Shown: positions 24,438-36,633 of the stretch, piece after piece
How positions within the stretch are numbered: position 1 is the first letter of the stretch
How the letters are laid out: each line of letters starts with the position of its first letter
The notes under the pieces: generated by a model
Databases searched by the model: none
Seen by the model: only the letters and a program-made list of their open reading frames with translations
What the model was told of the DNA's origin: nothing
DNA from: Phytoactinopolyspora alkaliphila
GTDB lineage: Bacteria > Actinomycetota > Actinomycetes > Jiangellales > Jiangellaceae
Length of the DNA stretch: 64,000 nt
Direction of reading: 5' to 3'
Assembly (NCBI RefSeq): GCF_010550695.1
Contig: NZ_JAAGOB010000007.1
Span: 186,001-250,000 of the forward strand
Translations under genes and position numbers: made by a program

Positions 24438-24830
24438 CTAGAATCGGGCCATGACGTCCCTGATCCAGTCGAGGCTGGCCGGGGTACTGGAGTAGTTGCC
24501 GTAAGTGCAGCGGCTGTCGCCGCTGGACGTGAGACCGACCTGAGAGCGCTTGCCGTCAACGAGCTGAACAAGCGGCCCATGGTTGGCGCGGACCTTGGAG
24601 GTCGAGACCTGTACGACGCCGCCGCCGCTCGAGCGGTTGAGGCTCTTCACTCGGACGGTGAGTGCGGAGTTGGGAATACGCACGCCGTCGGAGTAGACGC
24701 AGTGCCTGGCGGTGAGGATTCACCGGTTGTGCACGATCGACGCTGAGCACTTGTACCTGCCGTTCGCGTGGAGAGTAGCCATTCCTCGGGATGATGTGGC
24801 AGGTTCTCCGCCGACAATCGGTTGCGCCAT
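24438..24830 (-). pseudogene. Degraded trypsin-like serine protease
   Basis: In one minus frame the mature start MAQPIVGGEPA is followed by KCSASIVHNR, an in-frame TGA at 24722-24720 where Trp is usual, and ILTARHCV with the catalytic His. It continues through VRIPNSALTVRV and then jumps directly to the protein's C terminus, NHGPLVQLVDGKRSQVGLTS, followed by GDSRCTYGNYSST and LDWIRDVMARF. The Asp region and the GDSGG box with the catalytic Ser are missing, consistent with an internal deletion of some 70-90 codons. No signal peptide remains upstream in frame. A non-functional S1 protease relic is the best reading. Confidence 0.8.
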
Positions 24831-24874
24831 GTGAGACCGCTCCGGCGAGGGCGCACTCGGCGCGTTGCCATGAT

Positions 24875-24889
24875 TACCCCCTCGGGGTA
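24875..24889 (+). promoter_or_regulatory. CsoR-type copper operator
   Basis: TACCCC-CTC-GGGGTA is a perfect palindrome of the CsoR (TACCCC...GGGGTA) type. A weaker ATACC-N7-GGTAT dyad follows at 24905-24921. It controls the copper genes downstream; no csoR gene is in this window. Confidence 0.75.
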
Positions 24890-24946
24890 TGGTGTGGAGG
24901 CGAGATACCTATGCCGGGTATACGTTACCGGCGTGAAGTGAGTCTG

Positions 24947-24985
24947 ATGACCAATCGATGCGAAAACTGGATGGCTCTTCGATGA
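24947..24985 (+). CDS. Possible 12-codon leader ORF coupled to the copper gene
   Basis: ATG at 24947 with an AAGTGAG-like site 4-5 nt upstream encodes MTNRCENWMALR. Its TGA overlaps the ATG at 24982 (ATGA). It includes a Cys and a Trp. It may be a translational-coupling leader, but the alternative start at 24958 for the downstream gene would make it accidental. Confidence 0.35.
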   Translation: MTNRCENWMALR

Positions 24986-26058
24986 AGACATCGAGCAAGC
25001 TTGCTGCCTATACAGGCGTACTGGCCGTGGCCTTCGCCGGCGCCGCCGGTCTCGGCAATCTGACCGGCAGTCCGATCGAGCGTCCGCCGGCTCACGAACC
25101 GACCGGGCACGCCGCCGACGCAGACGACGTCTCGGCCGCCGGTAGCGACGCCGGCGGAAGCAGTGACGTCCAGGAGGATGGTCATGCCGACCCGGGAGAT
25201 GGGCACGGCGACCAGGAAGATGGGCACGGCGACCACGGCTCCGCCCCGGCTCCCGCCGAAGCGCCCCCGGGCCTGCAGGTGTCCGAGCACGGTTACACCC
25301 TGTCCGCGATCGAGGCTCCGGAGCGAGCGGGCGACGCGGGCCAGTTTCGCTTCCGCATCCTGGGGCCGGACGGCGAACCGGTGACCGAGTTCACCGAAGC
25401 CCACGAGAAGGACCTGCACCTGATCGTCGTGCGCACCGACACGGCCGTGTACCGGCACGTGCATCCGGAGCTGGACGCGGAGGGTGTGTGGTCGATCGAC
25501 TGGGAGTGGGCGACGCCGGGAACGTACAAGGTGTTCGCGGATTGCACACCGACGGACCTCGGCGCCGGGCTGACCCTGGCGCGTACCGTCGACGTTCCCG
25601 GAGGCTACGACGTCGAGGTGCCGGCTGAGAGCGCGGTCGCCGACGTGGACGGCTACACGGTCACGCTCGGCGGGGACATCGCGGCGGGCCAGACCTCTGA
25701 GGTGACGGCGACCATCGAGCGCGACGGTGAGCCGGTCACTGATCTGGAGCCCTATCTGGGTGCTTATGGCCACCTGGTCGCGTTGCGCGAGGGCGATCTT
25801 GCCTACCTGCACGTCCATCCGGAGGGCGAGCCTGGTGACGGGATCACCGAGCCCGGCCCGGACGTCACCTTCTACGTCGAGGCGCCGACCTCGGGCACGT
25901 ATCGCCTCTTCCTCGACTTTCAGGTGGACGGACAGGTCCGCACGGCCGACTTCACGCTGACAGCCGGCGGGAGCGGCAGCGAGGCGGCAGGCGACGAGCC
26001 GAGCGACGACGAGCCGGTGCACGACGAAGAAGACGGTCATGGCCACGCCGATGGCTAA
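24982..26058 (+). CDS. Exported His-rich copper-associated protein
   Basis: 358 residues. The N terminus (MKTSSKLAAYTGVLAVAFAG) is a signal or anchor helix. Residues about 60-95 are Asp/Gly/His-rich with repeated EDGHGD-type units, and the C terminus ends HDEEDGHGHADG, both suited to binding soft metals. The folded part is duplicated: a beta-domain at about 105-215 with LIVVRTDTAVYRHVHPE, and a second at about 225-320 with LVALREGDLAYLHVHPEG. The paired HVHPE motifs are likely metal ligands. It lies 24 nt upstream of the copper ATPase gene, behind a CsoR operator, so periplasmic-side copper buffering is the likely role. An upstream in-frame ATG at 24958 is an alternative start. Confidence 0.82.
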   Translation: MKTSSKLAAYTGVLAVAFAGAAGLGNLTGSPIERPPAHEPTGHAADADDVSAAGSDAGGSSDVQEDGHADPGDGHGDQEDGHGDHGSAPAPAEAPPGLQVSEHGYTLSAIEAPERAGDAGQFRFRILGPDGEPVTEFTEAHEKDLHLIVVRTDTAVYRHVHPELDAEGVWSIDWEWATPGTYKVFADCTPTDLGAGLTLARTVDVPGGYDVEVPAESAVADVDGYTVTLGGDIAAGQTSEVTATIERDGEPVTDLEPYLGAYGHLVALREGDLAYLHVHPEGEPGDGITEPGPDVTFYVEAPTSGTYRLFLDFQVDGQVRTADFTLTAGGSGSEAAGDEPSDDEPVHDEEDGHGHADG

Positions 26059-26082
26059 CATGGCAAGGACGGAGACTTTCTG

Positions 26083-28380
26083 ATGACTACTGAGACAGCG
26101 AGCGACGCCGACGGCGCCACGAGTGCCGCCGTCGCCACGTCCCGAGTAGAGCTCGTCATCGGCGGAATGACCTGCGCGTCGTGCGCGGCTCGGATCGAGA
26201 AGAAGCTCAACCGGGTGGACGGGGTGACCGCATCGGTGAACTTCGCCACCGAGAAGGCAAGGGTCGAGTACACCGGCGACATCACCCCGCAGGACTTGGT
26301 CGCGGTGGTGGAGCAGACCGGCTATCAGGCGGAGCTTCCTCCCGAGCCGGACGACTCTCGGCCGGACGCGGGAGAGCCCGCCGCCGAGGACCAGCACGGC
26401 CGGGAGCTGGCGGCACTCAAGAACCGGCTGATCGTCAGCGTGGTCCTCTCGGTACCCGTGATCGCCCTGGCCATGGTCCCGGCCTGGCAGTTCGAGTACT
26501 GGCAGTGGCTGTCCTTCACCCTCGCCGCGCCGGTGGTGGTGTGGGCGGGCCGGCCATTTCACAAGGCAGCGTGGGCCAACCTCAGGCATGGTGCCGCCAC
26601 GATGGACACTCTCATCTCCATGGGTACCAGCGCGGCGTTCCTGTGGTCGGTGTACGCGCTGTTCTTCGGCACGGCGGGCGAGCCGGGGATGTCTCACCCG
26701 TTCGAGCTGACCATCGCCCGGGTGGACGGCTCGTCGCAGATCTATCTCGAAGTCGCTGCGGGGGTGATCACGTTCATCCTCCTGGGGCGATACTTCGAAG
26801 CTCGCTCGAAGCGGCGCGCGGGCGCGGCTCTGCGAGCGCTGATGGAGCTCGGGGCCAAGGAGGTCACTCTGCTCCGCGAGGGGCGCGAGGTGCGTGTCCC
26901 GGCGGCTGAGCTCGCGGTGGGCGACGAGTTCGTTGTCCGGCCTGGGGAGAAGATCGCCACGGACGGCGTCGTCGTCGACGGCTCGTCGGCGGTGGACGAA
27001 AGCATGCTCACCGGTGAGTCGGTGCCGGTGGAGGTAGGCGTCGACGATCGCGTTGTCGGTGCCACGGTCAACGCGGGCGGGCGGCTCGTGGTGCGGGCCA
27101 CGCGCGTCGGCGCAGACACCCAGCTCGCCCAGATGGCCAAGCTCGTCGAAGAGGCGCAGACCGGCAAGGCTGCGGTCCAGCGGCTGGCTGACAGGATCTC
27201 CGCGGTCTTCGTGCCCATCGCCATCGGGATCGCGATCGCCACGCTGGGATTCTGGCTCGGCACCGGTGACCCGCCGGCTGCGGCGTTCACGGCCGCCGTG
27301 GCGGTATTGATCATCGCGTGCCCGTGCGCGCTGGGGCTGGCCACGCCGGTAGCCCTGATGGTGGGCACCGGACGCGGCGCTCAGATGGGCGTGCTGATCA
27401 AGGGCCCCGAGGTGCTGGAGTCCACCCGCCGCGTCGACACCGTGGTGCTGGACAAGACCGGCACCGTCACCACTGGGCAGATGACTCTGGTCGACGTCGT
27501 CGTCGACGAGGGAACCACGGAGGACGAGGCCCTGCGGCTGGCCGGTGCGCTGGAGAACGCGTCCGAGCATCCCATCGCGCAGGCGATCGCCAAGGGCGCG
27601 CAGCAGCGCGTCGGCGAGCTCGCCACGGTGGAGTCGTTCGAGAACGTCGAGGGCCGTGGCGTCCAGGGCATCGTGGATGGGCACGCCGTGGTCGCCGGCC
27701 GGGAGAGCCTGCTCGCGGACTGGTCCCAGCATCTGAGCCCGTCGCTTAAACAGGCCAAGGCGGTGGCCGAGGGCGAAGGTAAGACCGCCGTCGCGGTCGG
27801 CTGGGACGGCGAGGCGCGGGGGATTCTCGTGGTCGCCGACGCGGTGAAGCCCACCAGTAAGGAGGCGATCGCTCAGCTGCGCCGCCTCGGACTGACCCCC
27901 ATCCTGCTCACCGGCGACAACGAGACCGTGGCCCGCACAGTCGCGGCCGAGGTCGGCATCGACGAGGTGTTCGCCGAGGTGCTGCCGAAGGACAAGGTCG
28001 ACGTTGTGCGACGGCTGCAGGACGACGGCAAGGTGGTGGCGATGGTCGGCGACGGCATCAACGATGCCGCCGCGCTCGCGCAGTCCGACCTGGGCCTGGC
28101 GATGGGCACGGGGACCGACGTCGCCATCGAGGCGAGCGATCTGACCCTGGTGCGGGGCGACCTGCGCGCGGCCGCCGACGCTATCCGGCTGTCCCGCAAG
28201 ACCCTCGGCACCATCAAGACCAACCTGATGTGGGCGTTCGGCTACAACACGCTCGCCATCCCGATCGCCGCGGCGGGCCTGCTGAATCCGATGCTGGCCG
28301 GGGCGGCGATGGCCTTCTCGAGCGTGAGCGTCGTGATGAACAGCCTACGGTTGCAGCGGTTCGCCTCGGCCATCGACTAA
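26083..28380 (+). CDS. copA: Copper-exporting P1B-type ATPase
   Basis: 765 residues. An N-terminal metal-binding domain has [16 protein letters not shown] (Cys31, Cys34). Eight membrane helices are expected. TLTGES-type motif [11 protein letters not shown] lies in the actuator domain, [13 protein letters not shown] holds the Cys413-Pro-Cys415 transport site, DKTGTVT has the phosphorylated Asp near 457, [12 protein letters not shown] is the P1B nucleotide-binding HP motif, and [12 protein letters not shown] is the hinge. This set is that of Cu(I) exporters. It moves Cu(I) out of the cytosol and is probably co-transcribed with the exported His-rich protein. Confidence 0.95.
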   Translation: MTTETASDADGATSAAVATSRVELVIGGMTCASCAARIEKKLNRVDGVTASVNFATEKARVEYTGDITPQDLVAVVEQTGYQAELPPEPDDSRPDAGEPAAEDQHGRELAALKNRLIVSVVLSVPVIALAMVPAWQFEYWQWLSFTLAAPVVVWAGRPFHKAAWANLRHGAATMDTLISMGTSAAFLWSVYALFFGTAGEPGMSHPFELTIARVDGSSQIYLEVAAGVITFILLGRYFEARSKRRAGAALRALMELGAKEVTLLREGREVRVPAAELAVGDEFVVRPGEKIATDGVVVDGSSAVDESMLTGESVPVEVGVDDRVVGATVNAGGRLVVRATRVGADTQLAQMAKLVEEAQTGKAAVQRLADRISAVFVPIAIGIAIATLGFWLGTGDPPAAAFTAAVAVLIIACPCALGLATPVALMVGTGRGAQMGVLIKGPEVLESTRRVDTVVLDKTGTVTTGQMTLVDVVVDEGTTEDEALRLAGALENASEHPIAQAIAKGAQQRVGELATVESFENVEGRGVQGIVDGHAVVAGRESLLADWSQHLSPSLKQAKAVAEGEGKTAVAVGWDGEARGILVVADAVKPTSKEAIAQLRRLGLTPILLTGDNETVARTVAAEVGIDEVFAEVLPKDKVDVVRRLQDDGKVVAMVGDGINDAAALAQSDLGLAMGTGTDVAIEASDLTLVRGDLRAAADAIRLSRKTLGTIKTNLMWAFGYNTLAIPIAAAGLLNPMLAGAAMAFSSVSVVMNSLRLQRFASAID

Positions 28381-28431
28381 GGGCGTGGTGGCGTGCGGGT
28401 CCGTCCGGGTCTCTCTTCGGCTCGGAATAGC

Positions 28432-29139
28432 CTATCCGGTGAACGCGGGCGGACCTGCGGCCTCGGAGGTCTGACGCGGTACGGCGGTGTTCGGCTCGGC
28501 CCGCCACAATGCCCAGGCGAGCCAGGCCGAACCGACGGTCAGAAGGACGCCGTGTGCGATCCGGACCGGTGCGGGCCCGAAGAACTGGGGAATGAACAGG
28601 ACGAAGCCGAGGGCCACGAGCGAGCCGCTGTGCCGTGCCAGCACACCTGAACGGCGCACCGCGAGCGCTGCATGTACGGCCGCGACGGCGAGCACCACCA
28701 GGCCGGTGACGAACATGGTGGCCGCGGTGGGGTCGAACCGCACGGCGTCGGTCACGTCGAGGAGGTCGAACGAGGCGCCGTCGCGGTGCGCCGCGGCGAC
28801 CGCATGCAGGCCGAACGTCTCGGCGCCGTAGTAGGGGAGTGTCAGGCCCGTCCCGATGATGCCCGCGACCACCGCCTTGCGCCCAGCGTTCTGGCCGGGT
28901 GTGCCCTGTACTGCGCTGCGAACTGCCAGGAAGCCCAGGGTCACGAGCACGAAACCGAGCATCGCGCACAGGTGCGAGACGATCCACCAGGCCGAGCTGA
29001 GTGCCTCCTCGGCTCCCGCGACAGTGGTCTCGTCACGCCATGGGCGCACGGCGTTGTAGAGGAAGAACAGGACACCTGCCAGGGCGAGGGCACCTGCGCC
29101 GAGCCGTCGCTGGGAGGGGGGCGTGGTGTGCGTGGACAT
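28432..29139 (-). CDS. Polytopic membrane protein of unknown function
   Basis: 235 residues with about six hydrophobic segments (roughly 14-32, 52-72, 92-108, 139-160, 171-190, 195-212). There is a short charged loop with GAETFGLHAVAAAHRDG between the third and fourth. I cannot place it in a named family. It is convergent with copA and has its own regulated promoter upstream, so it is not part of the copper operon. Confidence 0.75.
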   Translation of the reverse strand: MSTHTTPPSQRRLGAGALALAGVLFFLYNAVRPWRDETTVAGAEEALSSAWWIVSHLCAMLGFVLVTLGFLAVRSAVQGTPGQNAGRKAVVAGIIGTGLTLPYYGAETFGLHAVAAAHRDGASFDLLDVTDAVRFDPTAATMFVTGLVVLAVAAVHAALAVRRSGVLARHSGSLVALGFVLFIPQFFGPAPVRIAHGVLLTVGSAWLAWALWRAEPNTAVPRQTSEAAGPPAFTG

Positions 29140-29214
29140 GTGTGCTCCTGAGGCGAGTGGGGCGCGGCCGGTGCCCGAGACGACGCTGGCTCGGCGGTTC
29201 TGAGCGAATCGACG

Positions 29215-29252
29215 ATAGCTATAAAGCTATGAGCAATAGCCAACGTAGTCAA
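29215..29252 (-). promoter_or_regulatory. Promoter with an ATAGCT-N4-AGCTAT operator
   Basis: On the minus strand TTGACT (29252-29247), 17 nt, TAGCTT (29229-29224). The inverted repeat ATAGCT-ATAA-AGCTAT (29215-29230) covers the -10. It serves the membrane protein gene starting at 29139; the regulator is not nearby. Confidence 0.65.
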
Positions 29253-29273
29253 GCGTCCGGCCCACGGTGGTTG

Positions 29274-30068
29274 TCAGCGGGTCTCGACGTGGGTGACGAC
29301 GATATCGAGCAGCCAGGGCCGCGCCGGGCGTTCCGGCTCGGTGAGTTCGGCCTTCCAGCCCAGTTCCGCCAGAAGATCGGCGACGTCTACCGGTCTCCGG
29401 GGCACCGCCGGGGACTCGAGCAAGGCGCGCACCACGCGTCCCTTCGTCGCCTTGCTGTGGTGACTGACGACGCTGCGCTTGCCGTCCCGCTCGTGCAGCA
29501 CGCGAATCCGGACGCTGCGCCCGGTCAGCGACGGGTCCGGCCGCCAGAACGCCTCGTAAGTGGTCGAGCGCAGATCGATGACGACGCCGTCGCCGGCCGC
29601 CGGCGCAAGCACGCCGGCGAGCTTGGGACGCCAGTGGCCAGCGAGCGTGCCGACGGACGGGAGAGTGACGCCGCCGCCCAGACGGTAGGCGGGAATCCGG
29701 TCGGCGGGCCGCAGGGCGCCCCAGAGACCGCTCATGACGACGAGTCGCTCGTCGGCGCGGCGGGAGGCGTCGTCGTTCAGCGAACCCAGGCCGAGGGCGT
29801 CGAAGAGCACGCCGGCGTACACGTCACGGGCGGGAGCCGCGGGCGTCTCCATGAGCGCGGCGTTGCGGCGGACGTCGTCGGCCTGCTTGGGGCCGAGCCC
29901 GAGGGTCTCGACGGCTCGCCGCGGGCTACGCGTGCACAGGCGCATCAGCGCGGTCAGGACCTTCCGCCGAGCGGACGTGAGCTCCGGGAACGAGAGCGAC
30001 TCGACGTCCACGAGCCGGCCTGATTCGGAAACGGCCTTGCCTTCAGATGGCGGCAACAGGATCAGCAC
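29274..30068 (-). CDS. yaaA: Peroxide stress protein YaaA (DUF328/UPF0246)
   Basis: 264 residues. LILLPPSEGKA at the N terminus is the family hallmark. It is followed by YAGVLFDALGLGSL, VMSGLWGALRPADRIPAYRL, GDGVVIDLRSTTYEAF and VVSHHSKATKGRVVRALL, all in the expected order. E. coli YaaA lowers free iron and protects against hydrogen peroxide; a DNA-binding fold is reported. The start is GTG at 30068. The C-terminal 45 residues diverge, as is usual for actinobacterial members. Confidence 0.92.
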   Translation of the reverse strand: MLILLPPSEGKAVSESGRLVDVESLSFPELTSARRKVLTALMRLCTRSPRRAVETLGLGPKQADDVRRNAALMETPAAPARDVYAGVLFDALGLGSLNDDASRRADERLVVMSGLWGALRPADRIPAYRLGGGVTLPSVGTLAGHWRPKLAGVLAPAAGDGVVIDLRSTTYEAFWRPDPSLTGRSVRIRVLHERDGKRSVVSHHSKATKGRVVRALLESPAVPRRPVDVADLLAELGWKAELTEPERPARPWLLDIVVTHVETR

Positions 30069-30081
30069 ACCAGCACCCTAC

Positions 30082-30131
30082 GTGGCACGTCCGGGCCTGC
30101 GTGGCACGCTCCCGAGGTGGCGCGTGGCACG
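30082..30131. repeat. Three GTGGCACG direct repeats
   Basis: GTGGCACG occurs at 30082, 30101 and 30124 in the gap between divergent yaaA and the GlyRS gene, and once more at 36592. The copies are 19 and 23 bp apart. They may be regulatory or a dispersed short repeat. Confidence 0.5.
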
Positions 30132-30252
30132 CCCGGCACCGGGACGCCGTTGAAGACGCGCCACAATCTCGCCCCACCGGGTTTGGGGGAGAGTGACGAC
30201 TCGCAGCAAACGATTCGTGCTCAGGGGGTCTTCGGCCATAGGCTAGTGGCCC

Positions 30253-33264
<3,012 letters not shown>

Positions 33265-33270
33265 CCGGTA

Positions 33271-33296
33271 GCCCGCCTCGTCTCCGGGCGGCGGGC
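33271..33296. terminator. Hairpin between convergent glyS and Gfo/Idh genes
   Basis: GCCCGCC (33271-33277) pairs with GGCGGGC (33290-33296) across a 12-nt loop. It lies 7 nt past the GlyRS stop. Confidence 0.5.
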
Positions 33297-33320
33297 GCGG
33301 CACGGCGACGATGCGGCGGT

Positions 33321-34436
33321 TCAGCGCGCGGGGAGCCCCACCGTCTCGCGCACATCCCGCCAGCTCTTCAATACGGCGCGGACGGCATCGTGCTGTTCCG
33401 CGTCGGTGGCCTGCGCGTGTGCATCGGCGAGGACGTCCTCGATCACGGTCCGCGTTCCGGTCAGCGCGGACTGGACGGCCGACTCGACCATCGCGAGGCT
33501 CAGCACATTGCCGTGTGCCTCCCCGGACGGCGTCGTACCGGTGCGCAGGGCGTGAACGAACTCGGCGAGGGCGCCGGAGATCTGCTCGGGCACTGCCGGG
33601 GCCCGGCGTGCCTCGCCGGCGGTGCCCGTGCGGCCGGGCATGTCGACGGTGGGGGAGCCGTCGCCGTCCCAGAGCGCGCTCCCAGTCTGCGCGCTGATTC
33701 GCCATCGCCCGTTCCACGAGGTCTCGTAGCCGGGACTGCACCAGCTTCCGGTGTAGACGAACTGCGCACCACCACTGAACTCGAAGACCGCCGTGGCCGC
33801 AGCATCACCGTCGTACCAGCTCCACGGCGGGTTGTACGCCTGGCAGTAGACCGCGACGGGTTCCTGGCCGACGAGGTGACGAGCAGCGTCGAAATGGTGG
33901 ATCGCCATGTCCACCAGCAAGGGGTGCGCCATCCGCTCCCGGAACCCGCCGAAATGTGGAGCTTTGAAGAACTCGCAAGTCACGGTCCCCACGACACCCA
34001 AGCTCTCCACCAGCCGGCGCAATTCGGCGAAGCCGGCGAAGTAGCGGCGAGACTGGCTGATCATCAGCAGCCGGCCCGTCGCCTCCGAGGCGGCCACCAT
34101 CGACAGCGCGCCGGCGACCGTTGGGGCGATCGGCTTCTCACACAGCACCGGAAAACCGGCGGACATCGCCTCCAGGTTCACCGGATGGTGAGCCTCCGGG
34201 ATGGTGACGTTGACGACGGCGTCGGCCGCCACCGTGTCAGCCAGGGCGGCGAGTGAGGTCGCGGTCGGCAGATCGGGCAGCCCGGCCGTTTCGGCCGATC
34301 GGCGGGCCACGTCGATGTCGAGGTCGACCAGGCCCACCACTTCAGCGTCGGGCGACTCCGCGATGGTGCGCAGCCATGCGAGACCCATGGCTCCAGCCCC
34401 GACCTGGATCATCCGGACAGGTTCAGATGGGTTCAT
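33321..34436 (-). CDS. Gfo/Idh/MocA oxidoreductase, partner of ThuA
   Basis: 371 residues. The nucleotide-binding motif is IQVGAGAMGLAWL. CEKPIAPT near 98 holds the catalytic Lys of the EKP motif, and MAIHHFDAARHL near 180 the active-site His. The C-terminal half is the alpha/beta substrate domain. It would oxidise a sugar or polyol with NAD(P). The gene lies 12 nt after the ThuA gene, the same arrangement as the rhizobial ThuA-ThuB pair that makes 3-keto disaccharides, so a keto-sugar role is likely. Control is presumably by the divergent LacI. Confidence 0.88.
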   Translation of the reverse strand: MNPSEPVRMIQVGAGAMGLAWLRTIAESPDAEVVGLVDLDIDVARRSAETAGLPDLPTATSLAALADTVAADAVVNVTIPEAHHPVNLEAMSAGFPVLCEKPIAPTVAGALSMVAASEATGRLLMISQSRRYFAGFAELRRLVESLGVVGTVTCEFFKAPHFGGFRERMAHPLLVDMAIHHFDAARHLVGQEPVAVYCQAYNPPWSWYDGDAAATAVFEFSGGAQFVYTGSWCSPGYETSWNGRWRISAQTGSALWDGDGSPTVDMPGRTGTAGEARRAPAVPEQISGALAEFVHALRTGTTPSGEAHGNVLSLAMVESAVQSALTGTRTVIEDVLADAHAQATDAEQHDAVRAVLKSWRDVRETVGLPAR

Positions 34437-34448
34437 CGTCGTCGCCGC

Positions 34449-35234
34449 TCAGCGCTTCAGGGCGCCTTCGTAGCCGCGGCCGGCGAAGAACTCGCCCGTC
34501 TCGTAGCGCAGAAGAGTCGGCGCGGAGCGTTCCGGCCGGTCCGAGCGGGCCCACTCGACGCCGTTGGCGATCACCTTGCGGATGTCCTTGTGGTGGTAGA
34601 CGGGGTACTCCTGGTCGCCGGGGGAGAAGTAGAAGATCCGGCCGTGCCCCCGGCGGAAGGTGCAGCCGCTGCGGAACACCTCGCCTCCGGAGAACGAGCT
34701 GATGAAGATCAGCTCGTCGGGCGCGGGGATGTCGAACTGCTCGCCGTACATCTCCTGCGCGTCCACGATGATCGGATGCGACACACCCTGCGCGATGGGG
34801 TGGGTGGGGTCCACCGTCCAGACCAGCTCACGGTCGTTCTCGTTACGCCACCGCAGGGTGCAGCTGGTGCCCATGAGCTTGCGGAAGATCTTCGACCAGT
34901 GCCCGGAGTGCAGCACGATCAGCCCCATGCCGGACAGCACGTGCTGGTGCACACGGTCCACCACCTCGTCGGCGACCTCCTCATGGGCGGCGTGACCCCA
35001 CCAGAGGAGAACGTCGGTGCCGGCGAGCACATCCTCGGTCAGCCCGTGCTCGGGATCGTCGAGGGTGACCGTGGTGACCACGGCGCGGTCCCCGAGGTTC
35101 TCCTCGATTCCTTCCTTGATGGTGGTGTGCATGCCGTTCGGGTAGATCTCGGCGACCTCGGGCTCGAGCTGCTCGTGACGGTTCTCGCCCCAGACGACGA
35201 CGCGGATGGTGTCGGGCTTCGACGTGGTGCTCAT
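34449..35234 (-). CDS. ThuA domain protein (trehalose-utilisation type)
   Basis: 261 residues. [43 protein letters not shown] and [16 protein letters not shown] follow the class I glutamine-amidotransferase-like fold of ThuA proteins. In Sinorhizobium ThuA works with an oxidoreductase to metabolise trehalose-type disaccharides; the exact reaction is not settled. No signal peptide is seen, so it is cytoplasmic. AAGGAAC precedes the ATG at 35234. It is the first gene of a two-gene transcript governed by two LacI-type operators. Confidence 0.88.
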   Translation of the reverse strand: MSTTSKPDTIRVVVWGENRHEQLEPEVAEIYPNGMHTTIKEGIEENLGDRAVVTTVTLDDPEHGLTEDVLAGTDVLLWWGHAAHEEVADEVVDRVHQHVLSGMGLIVLHSGHWSKIFRKLMGTSCTLRWRNENDRELVWTVDPTHPIAQGVSHPIIVDAQEMYGEQFDIPAPDELIFISSFSGGEVFRSGCTFRRGHGRIFYFSPGDQEYPVYHHKDIRKVIANGVEWARSDRPERSAPTLLRYETGEFFAGRGYEGALKR

Positions 35235-35283
35235 GGAGTCCGTTCCTTGTGGCGTAGGGAGTGTGGGCTCGGCTCCCGGTAGG

Positions 35284-35299
35284 GGCAAAGCGCTTAACC
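35284..35299. promoter_or_regulatory. LacI-type operator 1, thuA side
   Basis: GGCAAAGCGCTTAACC is centred on the AAGCGCTT palindrome. It is just downstream of a minus-strand promoter: TTGACA (35341-35336), 18 nt, AAGAAT (35317-35312). It would block thuA-side transcription. Confidence 0.75.
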
Positions 35300-35349
35300 C
35301 CGGTTGTAGAGATTCTTTGCCCGGCCGCACCGGTGTGTCAAGCGGCCAT

Positions 35350-35365
35350 GGCAAACCGCTTAACC
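35350..35365. promoter_or_regulatory. LacI-type operator 2, lacI side
   Basis: GGCAAACCGCTTAACC differs from operator 1 in one base. It overlaps the -35 of the regulator's own promoter (TGGCAA at 35349-like, 17 nt, TAGACT at 35372-35377), so autoregulation is likely. Confidence 0.75.
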
Positions 35366-35423
35366 GGGCTCTAGACTGGGGGCCGCCACGAGCCGCGTGG
35401 CCGAGCTGGACGTAGGTGGAGAC

Positions 35424-36443
35424 ATGGCAACGATGCGCGAGGTCGCCGAACGCGCGGGCGTGTCGATCGCCACGGTGTCCTTCGTCGTCAACAACACCAA
35501 GCCGGTCTCGCCGGCCACCCGTGAACGTATCGAGGCGGCGATGGCCGAACTCGGCTTCCGGCGCAACGTCGTCGCCCGTGCCCTGGCCAGCCGTCGCACC
35601 CGCATCCTGGCGATGGCCTATCCGGCCCTCCAGCATCGGCTGGGAAGCACCGCCATGAGCTTCGTCACCAGTGCGGCCAGCGCCGCGAGCGAGCGCGAGT
35701 ACCACCTGGTGCTGTGGCCGGTGGACAACGACGGTGTCGAGCTCACCGAACTGATTCGGCAAGGACTCGTGGACGGCATCGTGCTGATGGAGGTGCTGCT
35801 CGACGACGCCCGTGTGGACGCCTTGATCTCGACCGGCACCCCGTACGCGATGATCGGGCGTACGGCGGACCCGGCCGGACTGCCGTACGTCGACATCGAC
35901 TTCGACGCGACGGTGGACACGGCCCTCGACCACCTCCAGAGTCTCGGGCATCGGGAGATCGCGTTCGTCTCTGAGCGCCCTCCCTCGGAGGAGTTCCGGG
36001 CGTACGGGGCGAAGGTCCGTGCGGAGGCGGCGTTCCGCGGCAGCTGCGAGCGCCGCGGCCTGGAGCCGATCATCTTGGAATGCGCGCAGAACGCCGCGGG
36101 AGGAAGGAAGGCCGCCGGCGAGCTGCTTCAGGCACGGCCACGGACCACCGCGGTGGTGATCATGAACGAGCATGCCGCCTTCGGGGTGGTGTCGGGTCTG
36201 GCTCGCTCGGGCGTTCGGGTGCCGGAAGACGTCTCGCTGCTGTCGGTCAGCACGTCGTCGGACATGGGCGCCATGGCCGACCCGGTACTGACGATCATGC
36301 GCTCGCCCGGAATCCACCTGGGGCGACTCGCGGTGCAGCTGCTGCTGAGCCAGCTTGACGGAGGCGAGGCGCCCAGCACCCGCTTGCTGCCGTGCGAGCT
36401 GCACCAGGGGGAGTCGACCGCGCCCGCGCGCGTACGCGGCTGA
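35424..36443 (+). CDS. LacI family transcriptional regulator
   Basis: 339 residues. The HTH and hinge are residues 1-60: [34 protein letters not shown] and [18 protein letters not shown]. The rest is a periplasmic-binding-protein-like sugar domain with [28 protein letters not shown] and the C-terminal [12 protein letters not shown]. The start is fixed by GGTGGAG and by alignment of the HTH. It is divergent from the ThuA-Gfo pair and flanked by two near-identical operators. The inducer is unknown but a sugar or keto-sugar is expected. Confidence 0.93.
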   Translation: MATMREVAERAGVSIATVSFVVNNTKPVSPATRERIEAAMAELGFRRNVVARALASRRTRILAMAYPALQHRLGSTAMSFVTSAASAASEREYHLVLWPVDNDGVELTELIRQGLVDGIVLMEVLLDDARVDALISTGTPYAMIGRTADPAGLPYVDIDFDATVDTALDHLQSLGHREIAFVSERPPSEEFRAYGAKVRAEAAFRGSCERRGLEPIILECAQNAAGGRKAAGELLQARPRTTAVVIMNEHAAFGVVSGLARSGVRVPEDVSLLSVSTSSDMGAMADPVLTIMRSPGIHLGRLAVQLLLSQLDGGEAPSTRLLPCELHQGESTAPARVRG

Positions 36444-36467
36444 CGGTCGTGATGAGCCAGTCGCTTC

Positions 36468-36600
36468 GTGGAAGCTTACGGCCGTTGCTTGACGTCGTGT
36501 GGAAGCGTGGTGTCGTCGGGGTGACAATGTGGAAGCTTGTGGTGGTTGTGCTCGGGTCATGTGGAAGCTTGTGGCGGTTTGCCCCTTCTTCGTGGCACGC
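36468..36600. repeat. GTGGAAGC repeats at about 31-bp spacing
   Basis: GTGGAAGC(T/G)T-like heads begin at 36468, 36499, 36529 and 36561, at intervals of 31, 30 and 32 bp, and a GTGGCACG variant begins at 36592. The tails differ. They fill the gap between convergent lacI and arsR genes. Four phased copies look organised rather than random, but no known element matches. Confidence 0.6.
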
Positions 36601-36633
36601 GCTCGCGCCACGACGCGCGTGAACAGCTACCAG

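Noticed and set aside
24399-24746. Plus-strand open frame of 115 codons over the protease relic
   Set aside because: It is antisense to the trypsin-like homology and has no recognisable domain.
30069-30252. T-box leader upstream of glyS
   Set aside because: No T-box sequence or specifier hairpin can be seen, and the start looks leaderless.
36468-36600. Spaced repeats that could be a small CRISPR array
   Set aside because: The repeat head is only 8-10 bp, the copies are imperfect and no cas gene is near.
35235-36611. Long open frame continuing upstream of ThuA on the minus strand
   Set aside because: It runs antisense through the operators and the lacI gene; ThuA homology starts at 35234.
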